39,828 nucleotides of DNA from Caulobacteraceae bacterium (GTDB lineage: Bacteria; Pseudomonadota; Alphaproteobacteria; Caulobacterales; Caulobacteraceae), in assembly GCA_003165275.1 (NCBI GenBank), contig PLSW01000012.1, forward strand, positions 1 to 39,828, in the 5' to 3' direction. The notes below the pieces were generated by a model. That model had not been told where the DNA came from. It searched no databases and worked only from the letters and a program-made list of their open reading frames with translations. The translations under genes were made by a program, and so were the position numbers. Below, piece after piece: positions 26,286-35,734 of this stretch (its first letter is position 1; each line of letters begins with the position of its first letter).

Positions 26286-27524
26286 CTATTGCACGCGGTG
26301 GATCGGCGAGGATCGGATGGCGATCGTGGCCAGGATCGGCGGCGCGGGAAGGTGGAAGTCTGGCTGATTGAGCAAGCCGGCGACGCGGCCGTTCGCATCC
26401 GCCTCGATGTCGGCGTAAAATAAATTGTAGTCCGGTTCTTTCAGGTGATCGAGCCACCCCCCAGTCGATCTCAGCGAGGGCGATAGCGGCGCGGAGACGC
26501 GCAACAGCCCGCCCACGCATTGCGCGGAGACCTGTCGCGTCAAGAAAGCCGGCCGCGCGCCCCATTCGACGTCTGAAGCCGCCACAGCCCCTCGATTTAA
26601 TCTCGCCGGCGCCGGGGCGTCGGTCTCCATGCCAAGCAGCGGGTTAACGCAAAGGAACGGACGGCCCGCCGCGTCCTCCAGATGCCCGGCCTGACCCCAT
26701 ACGAGCGAGCGGTGCAGGGTTTGGCGGATGTCGGCCTTGTCGAACTCGAAGGCCTGGGTCCAGCCGACCGCGCAGTGGGCCTGGTCCCGCGCGGCGCAGG
26801 CCGGCAGCGCCGATCCCGGCAGATAGGCTTCACGCAACACGACGGTGTCGGCAAGATAGACGACAGCCAGCCGCTTGACGAGATCCGGCCGCTCGGCGAT
26901 CGCGTCGTGGACCAGTCGATCGACCAGGGTGGCGCCCTGCTCGACGCCCGCGATCACCAGCGGTCGTCCATTCGCGAAATGCTGGAGATAATAGTCGAAG
27001 GCCCGCCGAACGTCGTCATAGGCGAACTCGCGCGCCTCGCGGGCGTCATCGCGAAGGGTGAGCGAGGTATAGACGCTGGCTTGGCGGTAGTGCGGGGCGA
27101 AGACCCGGCCCACCCGGGCGAACGGCCCGGCGTAGTTGGGCAAGATTACCCGATTCAGGAAGCGGTTAGACGCCTCGTCGTCGATCGGTCCGTTCCAATT
27201 GCGCCCCCCATCAAAGGTAGTGGGGTGGACGAAGAAGACGTCGGCTGGCGGATCCGCCGTCGTCCATGTTCCCGGATTGGGCGGCAGCAGGGCCCAGGCG
27301 GAGGGCTTGGCGTAGTCCGGCGCCGGGGGCGGTCGATAGGTCTGGAACGGCTCCTTCGGATCGAGGGCGCTCTGCAGGATGTCCTGCCGCCAGATCAGCG
27401 CGGCGCTGAGCGCCAGGGCGAGCAAGGCCGCGGCGGCGACGAGCAGCCAGTCACGGGTGGTGAGGCTCTGGGCCCTCAACCGGTCGATGGCGGCCCTTGT
27501 CCGCGCTCGCAGCTCGTCGATCAT
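26286..27524 (-). CDS. DUF3089 alpha/beta-hydrolase-fold protein
   Basis: MIDELRARTRAAIDRLRAQ + TM segment; PADVFFVHPTTFDG..NWNGPIDD...NRVILPNYAGPFARVGRVFAPHYRQASVYT is DUF3089-like; ATGA overlap with upstream gene. Confidence 0.85.
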   Translation of the reverse strand: MIDELRARTRAAIDRLRAQSLTTRDWLLVAAAALLALALSAALIWRQDILQSALDPKEPFQTYRPPPAPDYAKPSAWALLPPNPGTWTTADPPADVFFVHPTTFDGGRNWNGPIDDEASNRFLNRVILPNYAGPFARVGRVFAPHYRQASVYTSLTLRDDAREAREFAYDDVRRAFDYYLQHFANGRPLVIAGVEQGATLVDRLVHDAIAERPDLVKRLAVVYLADTVVLREAYLPGSALPACAARDQAHCAVGWTQAFEFDKADIRQTLHRSLVWGQAGHLEDAAGRPFLCVNPLLGMETDAPAPARLNRGAVAASDVEWGARPAFLTRQVSAQCVGGLLRVSAPLSPSLRSTGGWLDHLKEPDYNLFYADIEADANGRVAGLLNQPDFHLPAPPILATIAIRSSPIHRVQ

Positions 27525-28762
27525 CGGGCGTGGATGTCCTTGGTGCGCACATGTTCCATCCGAAAGCCCAGGCCGATCACCCGCGCGGGGAGCCGGCGCA
27601 GTGGCGCGAAGCCGTTGAGCAGGCGCACGATAGCTGGCGGATCGATCGGCGCGGCGCTGTCCAGGGCCGCCGAGATGACCCGGTCCTGGATCGCCAGTTG
27701 CAGGGACTGCATAAGCCGCACTGCGCGCTGGCGGCGATACTGGACGTCGGCGAGGTTGGCGTCGCGCAGGATGCCGCGGGCCAGGGGCGAGGCCAGGGCG
27801 TTGGCGGCGGCCACGGCGTCCGCGACCGCCAGGTTGATGCCAACCCCGCCCACCGGGGACATGGCGTGGGCGGCGTCGCCGATGCACAGAAAGCCCGGGC
27901 GCCACCAGCGCTCCAACCGGTCGATGGTGACGGTGAGCAGCTTGATGTCGTCCCAGCGCTTCAAGGTCTCGACCCTGTCGGCCATGAAGGGGACGATCTT
28001 GGCGATGCGCTCGCGCAGATCCTTGAGGGGCCTCTTGCGCAGGTCGTCGTAGCCGCCCTTGCGAACGACGAAACCGCACTGGAAATAGTCGCCCCGCGGG
28101 ATCATCACGAAGACGTAGCCGGTCCCGATGTTGCCTAGGGCCTCGCCCGGATCCCCCCGCTTTCGCGGCAGTCGCATCCACAGCACGTCGATGGGCGCGC
28201 CGAGATCGGTGACCGCCATTCCGGCCTTGTCCCGCAGCGTCGAGTGACGCCCGTCGGCGGCGATCACGACATCGGCCTCAATGGTCAGCGGGCCGTCCTT
28301 GGCGGCGACCTTGACCCCGGTGATCCGGCCATTCGTCTGGGTAAGATCGACCGCCTCGGCGGACATCATCACCTGGAACTCGGGAAAGCGCTGGCCGGCC
28401 TGGCTGAGGAAATCAAGAAATTCCCACTGCGGGGTGAAGGCGATGAACTTGGCGTGGGTCGGCAGGTGGCTGAAATCGGCCACCTTGACCAGGGTCTCGC
28501 CGATCCGGCCGCTCAGCTCGGTGACCTCGTCGTGGGGGCGCTTGAGGAAGTCCTCGAGCAGGCCGAGCTCATACAGCGCTTCCATGGTGGAGGGATGGAC
28601 GGTGTCGCCGCGAAAATCCCGCAGGAAGTCGGCGTGCTTCTCCAGCACGATCACCTTCACGCCCGAGCGCGCGAGCATATAGCCCAGCATCATCCCCGCC
28701 GGGCCGCCCCCGGCGATGCAGCAGGTGGTCTTCAGGACGACGGAGTCGGCGGGTTTGGTCAC
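27521..28762 (-). CDS. FAD-dependent monooxygenase/oxidoreductase (UbiH/PHBH-type)
   Basis: CCIAGGGPAGMMLGYMLARSGVKVIVLEKHADFLRDFRGDTVHPSTME; FLCIGDAAHAMSPVGGVGINLAVADA. GTG start at 28762, 4 nt past the hldD stop, preferred over 28801. Confidence 0.9.
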   Translation of the reverse strand: MTKPADSVVLKTTCCIAGGGPAGMMLGYMLARSGVKVIVLEKHADFLRDFRGDTVHPSTMEALYELGLLEDFLKRPHDEVTELSGRIGETLVKVADFSHLPTHAKFIAFTPQWEFLDFLSQAGQRFPEFQVMMSAEAVDLTQTNGRITGVKVAAKDGPLTIEADVVIAADGRHSTLRDKAGMAVTDLGAPIDVLWMRLPRKRGDPGEALGNIGTGYVFVMIPRGDYFQCGFVVRKGGYDDLRKRPLKDLRERIAKIVPFMADRVETLKRWDDIKLLTVTIDRLERWWRPGFLCIGDAAHAMSPVGGVGINLAVADAVAAANALASPLARGILRDANLADVQYRRQRAVRLMQSLQLAIQDRVISAALDSAAPIDPPAIVRLLNGFAPLRRLPARVIGLGFRMEHVRTKDIHAR

Positions 28763-28766
28763 GGGG

Positions 28767-29768
28767 TTATCTGTAGGGGTCCGGTTGCGAGAGGAAGCCA
28801 CGTACGTAGTCGCCCGCCCCGTCCTCGACGCTGGTCAGGGGGGCGTCGTAGCCGGCGGCGCGCAGGCGGCTCATGTCGGCCTGGGTATAGTACTGATAGG
28901 CGCCGCGCAGGGCCTCGGGCATGTCGATGTATTCGATGTTCGGCTTGGCGCCGGCGGCGGCGAACACCGCCTCGGCCATGTCGCGGAACGACCGGGCCTG
29001 CCCGGAGCCGAGGTTGTAGACGCCATTGACCTCCGGATGGGCGATCAGCCAGTCCACGACATCGACCACGTCGCGCACATAGACGAAATCGCGCAGCTGG
29101 CCGCCGTCCGGGTAGTCGGGATTGTGCGACTTGAAGAGGCGCACGGTCTCCCCCGCGGCCACCCGCGGCCACATCTGCGTCGCCACCGATTTCATGGCGC
29201 CCTTGTGGCCCTCGTTGGGGCCGTAGACATTGAAGAACTTCAGTCCCACCCATTGGGCCGGAGTCTGGCCGTTGGCCGCCGCCCGGGCGGCGAAGATGTC
29301 GAACAGCGCCTTGGACCAGCCGTAGGCGTTGAGCGGGCGCAGGGCGATCAGGCTCTTCAGATCGTCCTTGCCATCAAAGCCGAGGGCGCCGTTGCCGTAG
29401 GTGGCCGCCGAGGAGGCGTAGATCAGCCGCCGGCCATGGTCGGCGCACCAGCGGAAGAGGTCCCGCGAGAGGCTGAAGTTGGTGTGGATGATCCGGTCGG
29501 CGTCGGGCTCCATGGTCGAGGAGATGGCGCCCATGTGGATCACCACCTCCACCCGCTCGCCGTTGTCGGCCAGCCAATCGGTGAGGGCCTCGGGCGCCAC
29601 GAAATCGGCGATGGGATGCTTGGCGAGGTTGCGCCACTTGCCCAAGGAAGCGTCGCGCAGGCGGTCGCAGACCACCACCTCCGCCGCCGATTCCACGCAG
29701 AGCCGAGCGACGATGTTGGAGCCGATGAAGCCGGCGCCGCCGGTGACCAGGATCGCGCCGCCGCTCAT
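28767..29768 (-). CDS. hldD: ADP-L-glycero-D-manno-heptose-6-epimerase
   Basis: MSGGAILVTGGAGFIGSNIVARL...VIHMGAISSTMEPDADRI...LKFFNVYGPNEGHKGAMKS; ATGA overlap with hldE. Confidence 0.95.
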   Translation of the reverse strand: MSGGAILVTGGAGFIGSNIVARLCVESAAEVVVCDRLRDASLGKWRNLAKHPIADFVAPEALTDWLADNGERVEVVIHMGAISSTMEPDADRIIHTNFSLSRDLFRWCADHGRRLIYASSAATYGNGALGFDGKDDLKSLIALRPLNAYGWSKALFDIFAARAAANGQTPAQWVGLKFFNVYGPNEGHKGAMKSVATQMWPRVAAGETVRLFKSHNPDYPDGGQLRDFVYVRDVVDVVDWLIAHPEVNGVYNLGSGQARSFRDMAEAVFAAAGAKPNIEYIDMPEALRGAYQYYTQADMSRLRAAGYDAPLTSVEDGAGDYVRGFLSQPDPYR

Positions 29769-31246
29769 GTCCGCCCCGTCAGCTTGGCGCCCGAGAGCTT
29801 GGCAATCGCCGCCGTGGTGGAATAGCCGTCGACGATCTGCGCCAGCTTCACCTGGCCGCCGTAGCTCTGCACGAACTCGTGGCCGACCACCCCCTCGATG
29901 GAATAGTCGGCGCCCTTGATCAGCACGTCCGGCCGCGCGGCCTTGATCAGTTCGATCGGTGTGTCCTCGTCGAAGGGCGCCACTAGGTCCACTGAGCCCA
30001 GGCCCGCCAGCACCAGGGCGCGGGACTCCAGGTCGTTCACCGGCCGGCCCTCGCCCTTGAGGGCGCGGATGGATCGGTCGCTGTTGAGGCCGACGATCAG
30101 CCGGTCGCACCAGGACCGCGCCTGGGCCAGGTAGGTCACGTGGCCCCGATGCAGGATGTCGAAACAGCCGTTGGTGAAGCCGACCCTCAGGCCCTGGGCC
30201 CGCCAGCGGTCGATCTCTAGCACCATCCGCTCCGGGGTGGCGATCTTGGCGTCGGCGGGTGCGCGGTGGACGCTGAGTTCAGCCTCGATCAGTTCGCCGG
30301 GGGTGACGACGGCGGTGCCCGCCTTGCCGACCACGACCCCGGAGGCGAGCAGGGACAGCTCCACGGCCTGCTCCAGGCTCGCGCCGGAAGCCAGGGCGAG
30401 GCCCAGGGCCGCCAGGGCGGTGTCGCCGGCGCCGGAGACGTCGAACACCTGGCGCGGCTCACCGGGGAAATGGCGCACCGGGGCCCCGCGGACGGCGAGG
30501 GACATTCCCTGGGCCGAGCGGGTGACCAGGATTGCCCGGGCCTCGCTGAGCTTGAGGGCCAGGGCCAGGGCGGCCTCGACCTCGGCGTCCGTGCGGGTGG
30601 GCAGGCCCGTGGCCGCGTGCAGTTCCGCCGCGTTCGGCTTGACCAGATCGACGGCGCCGTAGCGCAGGAAGCTGCGGGCCTTGGAATCGACGATCACCGG
30701 CGCGCCGCCGGCCTTGGCCGCGGCATGGCAGGCGGCGATCACCTTCTCGGTGACCGCGCCCTTTCCGTAATCTGACAGCAGGATCGCCCCGGCCTCAGCC
30801 GCCGCGTCGGCGACCGCCTTGACCATCCGTGCCTCGACATCGCCGGTGATGTCGGCGACCTCCTCGTGGTCGACCCGCAGCAGTTGTTGGCCCCCGGCCA
30901 CGAAGCGGATCTTCAGGGCCGTCGGCCGGCCGACCTGGGTGACAAGGTGGCCAGCGAGGCCCTCGCTCTGGCCGATCAGGGCCGCGGCCTCGTGGGCGAC
31001 GCTGTCGTCCCCGACCACGGCCGCCAGGGCGGCCCGGCCGCCGAGGGCGGCGATGTTACGCGCCACATTGCCCACCGCGCCCAGCATCACGTCCTCGGAC
31101 CGGCGGGCCATCACCGGCACCGGAGCTTCGGCGGAAATGCGCGCCACCTCGCCATGCACGAACCGATCGACCATCAGGTCGCCGACGCAGGCGACCCTGA
31201 CACCGGCCAGGGCGCTCAGCAGAGGTTGGAGTTCGGAGAGATTCAT
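29765..31246 (-). CDS. hldE: Bifunctional D-glycero-beta-D-manno-heptose-7-phosphate kinase / heptose-1-phosphate adenylyltransferase
   Basis: PfkB-type N-terminus (VGDLMVDRFVHGEVARISAEAPVPV; DVSGAGDTALA) plus nucleotidyltransferase C-terminus (GFTNGCFDILHRGHVTYLAQAR). Confidence 0.97.
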   Translation of the reverse strand: MNLSELQPLLSALAGVRVACVGDLMVDRFVHGEVARISAEAPVPVMARRSEDVMLGAVGNVARNIAALGGRAALAAVVGDDSVAHEAAALIGQSEGLAGHLVTQVGRPTALKIRFVAGGQQLLRVDHEEVADITGDVEARMVKAVADAAAEAGAILLSDYGKGAVTEKVIAACHAAAKAGGAPVIVDSKARSFLRYGAVDLVKPNAAELHAATGLPTRTDAEVEAALALALKLSEARAILVTRSAQGMSLAVRGAPVRHFPGEPRQVFDVSGAGDTALAALGLALASGASLEQAVELSLLASGVVVGKAGTAVVTPGELIEAELSVHRAPADAKIATPERMVLEIDRWRAQGLRVGFTNGCFDILHRGHVTYLAQARSWCDRLIVGLNSDRSIRALKGEGRPVNDLESRALVLAGLGSVDLVAPFDEDTPIELIKAARPDVLIKGADYSIEGVVGHEFVQSYGGQVKLAQIVDGYSTTAAIAKLSGAKLTGRT

Positions 31247-31279
31247 GGCGTCCGGGTGTCGAGCCTGGCGCGGCGGGCG

Positions 31280-32137
31280 TCAAGCCGCCGCGCGCGCCTT
31301 GGCCAGGGCGTCGAAGGCGAGGAGATCACGCATCAACCCCTCGAACTGGTTCAGCGGCACCATGTTGGGCCCGTCCGAAGGGGCCTTGTCGGGATCCGGA
31401 TGGGTCTCGATGAACACCGCCGCCACACCCACGGACACCGCCGCCCGCGCCAGGACAGGCACGAATTCCCGCTGGCCGCCGGAGGTGGCGCCCTGCCCGC
31501 CCGGCTGCTGCACCGAGTGGGTGGCGTCGAAAACCACGGGGCAGCCGATCTGGGCCAGCACCGGCAGGGCGCGCATATCGGAGACCAGGGTGTTGTAGCC
31601 GAACGAGACGCCTCGCTCGGTGGCCATCACATTGGGATTGCCGCCGGACAGCACCTTTTCGATGACGTGCTTCATGTCCCAGGGGGCCAGGAACTGACCC
31701 TTCTTCACATTGACCACCTTGCCGGTGGCCGCCGCCGCCAGCAGCAAGTCGGTCTGGCGGCAGAGGAAGGCGGGAATCTGCAGCACGTCCACCGCCTGGG
31801 CGGCCTCTTCGCACTGGAAGGGCTCATGGACGTCGGTGAGCACGGGCAGGCCGGTGACCTCGCGGATCTCGGCGAAGATCGGCAGGGCCTCGCGCAACCC
31901 CATGCCGCGGCCGGTGTTCACCGAACTGCGGTTGGCCTTGTCGAATGAGGTTTTGTAGATGAGGCCGATCCCTAGCCGTGCTGAAATCTCCTTCAGCATA
32001 TGGGCGCATTCCAGGGCATGCTGGCGGCTCTCCAGGGCGCAGGGCCCGGCGATCACGGACAGCTGCAGTGCGTTGCCGATCCGCACGACGCCGCCATTGG
32101 GCGCGTTAATCTCCACGATGGCGTTGGGCTTGGTCAT
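31280..32137 (-). CDS. kdsA: 3-deoxy-8-phosphooctulonate synthase
   Basis: [16 protein letters not shown]...[21 protein letters not shown]...PVLTDVHE...[17 protein letters not shown]...[12 protein letters not shown]; start taken at MTKPNAIVE. Confidence 0.97.
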   Translation of the reverse strand: MTKPNAIVEINAPNGGVVRIGNALQLSVIAGPCALESRQHALECAHMLKEISARLGIGLIYKTSFDKANRSSVNTGRGMGLREALPIFAEIREVTGLPVLTDVHEPFQCEEAAQAVDVLQIPAFLCRQTDLLLAAAATGKVVNVKKGQFLAPWDMKHVIEKVLSGGNPNVMATERGVSFGYNTLVSDMRALPVLAQIGCPVVFDATHSVQQPGGQGATSGGQREFVPVLARAAVSVGVAAVFIETHPDPDKAPSDGPNMVPLNQFEGLMRDLLAFDALAKARAAA

Positions 32138-32152
32138 GGTCGGCAGGTCCGT

Positions 32153-32193
32153 TGATCCGAAGGTCGAAGCTTGCCGTACAAGTGACGTGTACG
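32153..32193 (+). promoter_or_regulatory. Candidate ECF-type promoter TGATCC-N16-CGTACA overlapped by inverted repeat CGTACA-N7-TGTACG
   Basis: TGATCC 32153-32158; CGTACA 32175-32180; TGTACG 32188-32193; lies in the kdsA/COG2907 divergent region 35 nt upstream of the 32228 start. Confidence 0.4.
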
Positions 32194-32227
32194 ATGTGGC
32201 GGCACAAGGGCGAAGGCGGAACGCACA

Positions 32228-33562
32228 ATGAAGGTTGCGATCATCGGTTCTGGGGTCTCCGGACTCGGCGCCGCCTACGCCCTGAAGGACGCCCACGACG
32301 TCACCCTTTTCGAGAAGGACGAGCGCCTCGGCGGCCACGCCAACACCGTGCGCATCGACTACGACGGCGCCGCGATCGACGTGGACACCGGCTTTATCGT
32401 CTACAACCAGCGCAACTATCCCAACCTCGTCGGCCTGCTGGACGCCCTCGACGTGGCGAGCGTCGAGACGGACATGAGCTTCGCCTTCGCCGGCGGCGGG
32501 CGGGAGTGGTCCTCCAACTTTCCCCGCGGCGTGTTCGCCCAGAAGCGCAATCTCGCCAGCCTGACGTTCCTGCGCATGCTGGCGGACATAAATCGGTTCA
32601 ACCGGCGGGCCCATGCCGATCTCGCCGCCGGCGTCGTCGACGACCTGACCCTGGGCGGCTACCTGCGGCTGCGCGGGTTCGGCAAGGCCTTCGAGCGCAA
32701 CTACCTACTGCCCATGGGGGCGGCGATCTGGTCCACCAGCGAGGCCGGCGTGGCCGAGGCGCCGGCGGAGAGCTTTCTGCGCTTCTTCGCCAACCACAGC
32801 CTGCTGCAGATGGTCCAGCCCAGCTGGCGCACAATCAAGGGCGGCAGCGGGGCCTATGTCTCCAAACTGGCCGCGCTGCTGGGTGATCGCGTTCGCCTGG
32901 GCGTCGGCGTCCGGCGCGTGGTCCGCCTTGAGGCGGGGGTCGAGGTCATCGATAGCAACGGCGCCCGCGAGGTCTTCGACCAGGTCATCTTCGCCTGCCA
33001 TTCCGACCAGGCCCTCGGGCTGCTGGGTGGCGCGGCGGTGGACGAGCGGGCCTTCCTCGGCGCCATGCGCTATGCGCCCAACACCGCCTATCTGCACCGG
33101 GACCCGGCATTGATGCCGTCGCGCAAAGCCGCCTGGGGCAGCTGGAACTACCTCGTGGGCGGCCCCGGTGGCGCGCCGGGCGGGGTGACCTACTGGATGA
33201 ACAGCCTGCAGCACATCGATCCGCGAAAGCCCCTGTTCGTCAGCCTCAATCCGGCGACTCCCCCGGACCCGGCCCTGACCTTCCAGGTCTTCGACTACGA
33301 TCATCCCCAGTTCGACGCCCCCTCCCTCGCCTCCCAGCGGCAGTTCGGCCGGATCCAGGGCCGCGGCGGGGTCTGGTACGCGGGCGCGTGGCTGGGCCAC
33401 GGCTTCCATGAAGACGGCCTCACCGCCGGCCTTCGCGTCGCCAACGCCCTGGGCGGCTCGGTCCCCTGGACCTTCGTCGATCACCGGATCCCAGGTGGCC
33501 CGCTGACGCATCCGGCCACGGCGCCCGTTCAGGCGCCGGCGCGCCGAGCGCTCCGCGCATGA
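32228..33562 (+). CDS. NAD(P)/FAD-binding oxidoreductase (COG2907-like)
   Basis: [67 protein letters not shown] typical of COG2907 proteins. Confidence 0.9.
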   Translation: MKVAIIGSGVSGLGAAYALKDAHDVTLFEKDERLGGHANTVRIDYDGAAIDVDTGFIVYNQRNYPNLVGLLDALDVASVETDMSFAFAGGGREWSSNFPRGVFAQKRNLASLTFLRMLADINRFNRRAHADLAAGVVDDLTLGGYLRLRGFGKAFERNYLLPMGAAIWSTSEAGVAEAPAESFLRFFANHSLLQMVQPSWRTIKGGSGAYVSKLAALLGDRVRLGVGVRRVVRLEAGVEVIDSNGAREVFDQVIFACHSDQALGLLGGAAVDERAFLGAMRYAPNTAYLHRDPALMPSRKAAWGSWNYLVGGPGGAPGGVTYWMNSLQHIDPRKPLFVSLNPATPPDPALTFQVFDYDHPQFDAPSLASQRQFGRIQGRGGVWYAGAWLGHGFHEDGLTAGLRVANALGGSVPWTFVDHRIPGGPLTHPATAPVQAPARRALRA

Positions 33563-34341
33563 GCGACCTCGCCTGTCTTTACGTCGGCGAAACGACCCAT
33601 CATCGCTTCGCGCCCCGGCCGCACCGCTTCCGCTACAGGGTGTTCCAGCTGCTGATCGACATCGACCGGCCGGCGCAGGCGCTCAAGGGCCTGTGGACCA
33701 TCCGGCTCGGCCGCTTCGGCCTCTTCAGCTTCACCCCCAAGGACCACGGCGACCGCGACAGTAAATCCTTGCGTCCGTGGGTGCAGGCTAGGCTGCGAGA
33801 GGCGGGGGTCGCCGCCACGGCCTCGGGCATTCGCCTGCTGGCGTTTCCGCGGGTGCTGGGCTTCGTTTTCAACCCGATCTCGGTCTTCTTCATCCACGCC
33901 GCCGATGGGCGGCTGGAAGCGGTGATCTACGAGGTCAACAACACCTTCGGCCAGACCCACGCCTATGTGGTCCCCGCCCGGGGGTGCGCCGTCGAGCGGC
34001 ACGAGGCGGACAAAGCCCTCTATGTCTCGCCCTTCTACCGGGTAGATGGCGGCTACCGGTTCCGGCTGACGCCGCCGGGAGAGACCCTCGACCTGACGAT
34101 CCAGAAGCACGTGGCCGGCCGTCCCGACTTCCTGGCCACCCTCGACCTGCGCCGCCGGCCGCTCACGGACGCGACCCTCGCCGGCCTTTTCGTCGGCATG
34201 CCGCTGATGACCCTGGGGGTGGTCGCGGCCATCCACTGGGAGGCGCTGAAGCTATGGATCAAGGGCGCGCCTTTCGGGGCCCGGCCGCCGGGGCCCAAGG
34301 CCGGAACGAGCGTCGGACGTGCAATCACCCCTGGTTCGTGA
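33559..34341 (+). CDS. DUF1365 family protein
   Basis: LYVGETTHHRFAPRPHRFRYRVFQLLIDID...RLLAFPRVLGFVFNPISVFFIHAADGRLEAVIYEVNNTFGQTHAYV; ATGA overlap with upstream gene. Confidence 0.92.
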   Translation: MSDLACLYVGETTHHRFAPRPHRFRYRVFQLLIDIDRPAQALKGLWTIRLGRFGLFSFTPKDHGDRDSKSLRPWVQARLREAGVAATASGIRLLAFPRVLGFVFNPISVFFIHAADGRLEAVIYEVNNTFGQTHAYVVPARGCAVERHEADKALYVSPFYRVDGGYRFRLTPPGETLDLTIQKHVAGRPDFLATLDLRRRPLTDATLAGLFVGMPLMTLGVVAAIHWEALKLWIKGAPFGARPPGPKAGTSVGRAITPGS

Positions 34342-34380
34342 CATGCTCAGCTTGTTCGAATGACTGGAATGGAGGCGCCC

Positions 34381-35622
34381 ATGAGCGACCTGGTCCACTC
34401 GACGACGACGAAAACGGCCTGGATGACGTTGCCGGACATCCGGCGCGCCCCGGCGGTCTTCCGCTCCGCCCTCAGGATCGCCGCCAGCAACTGGATGTTC
34501 GGGGGGATCACCTTCGTCCTGCCGTCCGGCCGGGAGATCGCCATCCGGGGCAGCGAGCCGGGGCCGGAGGCCAGAGTCGCCATCCACGACTACCGCTGCA
34601 TGCGCCGGGTGATGGCCGGCGGCGCCGTCGGTTTCGCCGAGGGCTACATGGCCGGCGAATGGGACACCCCCGACCTGACGGCGGTGCTGGAATCGGCCAG
34701 CCTGAACTTCGACCGGCTGCAGCAACTGGCCAAGGGCAATCCCCTGGTCCGCATCGCCAACTTCGTCGGCCACCTGTTGCACAACAACAGCCGCGAGGGC
34801 TCCCGTCGCAACATCCACGCCCACTACGACCTCGGCAACGCCTTCTACTGCCGCTGGCTGGACCGGACGATGACCTACTCGTCGGCCCACTATGAATACG
34901 CCGGCCAGCCCCTGGCCCAGGCGCAGCGCAACAAATACGCCACCCTCGCCCAGACCATGGGGTTGCAGGCGGGTCAGAGCGTGCTGGAGATCGGCTGCGG
35001 CTGGGGCGGCTTCGCCGAATTCGCCGCCGCCGAAGTGGGCGCCAAGGTCACCGGCATCACCATCAGCCGCGAACAGTACGACTTCGCCCGCAGGCGCATG
35101 TTCGACCAGGGCTTGGCCGAGAAGGCCGATATCCAGCTGATCGACTATCGCGACGTGCCTGGCCGGTTCGACCGGGTCGCCTCCATCGAGATGTTCGAGG
35201 CGGTGGGCGAGCGCTATTGGCCGACCTATTTCCAGAAGATTCACGACGTGCTGGTCCCCGGCGGCCGCGCCGGCCTGCAGATCATCACCATCCGCGACGA
35301 GTTCTTCGACGACTACCGCTCCCGCGCCGACTTCATCCAGAAGTACGTCTTCCCCGGCGGCATGCTCGGCAGCGAGCGGCGCCTGAAGGAGGAGACCGAC
35401 CGGGCGGGCCTCGCCTGGGGCGAGATCGTCCGCTTCGGTCAGCACTATGCCGACACCCTGCAGGAGTGGGGCAAGGCCTTCGAAGCGGCCTGGGCGGATA
35501 TCCGCCCCCTGGGCTTCGACGAGCGGTTCCGTCGGCTGTGGCGGTTCTACCTGAGCTACTGCGAAGCCGGCTTCCGCACCGAACGCACCAACGTGATCCA
35601 GCTGGGCCTCTCACGGACCTAG
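34381..35622 (+). CDS. Cyclopropane-fatty-acyl-phospholipid synthase family SAM methyltransferase
   Basis: NIHAHYDLGNAFYCRWLDRTMTYSSAHYEY...VLEIGCGWGGFAEFAAAEVGAKVTGITISREQ...SIEMFEAVGERYWPTYF. Confidence 0.94.
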   Translation: MSDLVHSTTTKTAWMTLPDIRRAPAVFRSALRIAASNWMFGGITFVLPSGREIAIRGSEPGPEARVAIHDYRCMRRVMAGGAVGFAEGYMAGEWDTPDLTAVLESASLNFDRLQQLAKGNPLVRIANFVGHLLHNNSREGSRRNIHAHYDLGNAFYCRWLDRTMTYSSAHYEYAGQPLAQAQRNKYATLAQTMGLQAGQSVLEIGCGWGGFAEFAAAEVGAKVTGITISREQYDFARRRMFDQGLAEKADIQLIDYRDVPGRFDRVASIEMFEAVGERYWPTYFQKIHDVLVPGGRAGLQIITIRDEFFDDYRSRADFIQKYVFPGGMLGSERRLKEETDRAGLAWGEIVRFGQHYADTLQEWGKAFEAAWADIRPLGFDERFRRLWRFYLSYCEAGFRTERTNVIQLGLSRT

Positions 35623-35734
35623 GCGCCGACCCTCGCCGCCAGGAAATCTGCGGACGTCCTCAGCGCCGACACGCTTGCCCCCGCCCCAGGATTGCGCCTA
35701 GCGTTCGCCCCCGTTCCTAGCGAGCCCGTCACCC

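Noticed and set aside
27525-28181. N-terminal extension of the 631-aa DUF3089 ORF
   Set aside because: Low-complexity out-of-frame reading of the flavoprotein gene; the true start MIDELRART is at 27524.
35623-35734. SAM/SAH-type riboswitch upstream of the sulfur gene cluster
   Set aside because: Short leader with no recognisable conserved core; only a repeated CCTAGCG word was noted.
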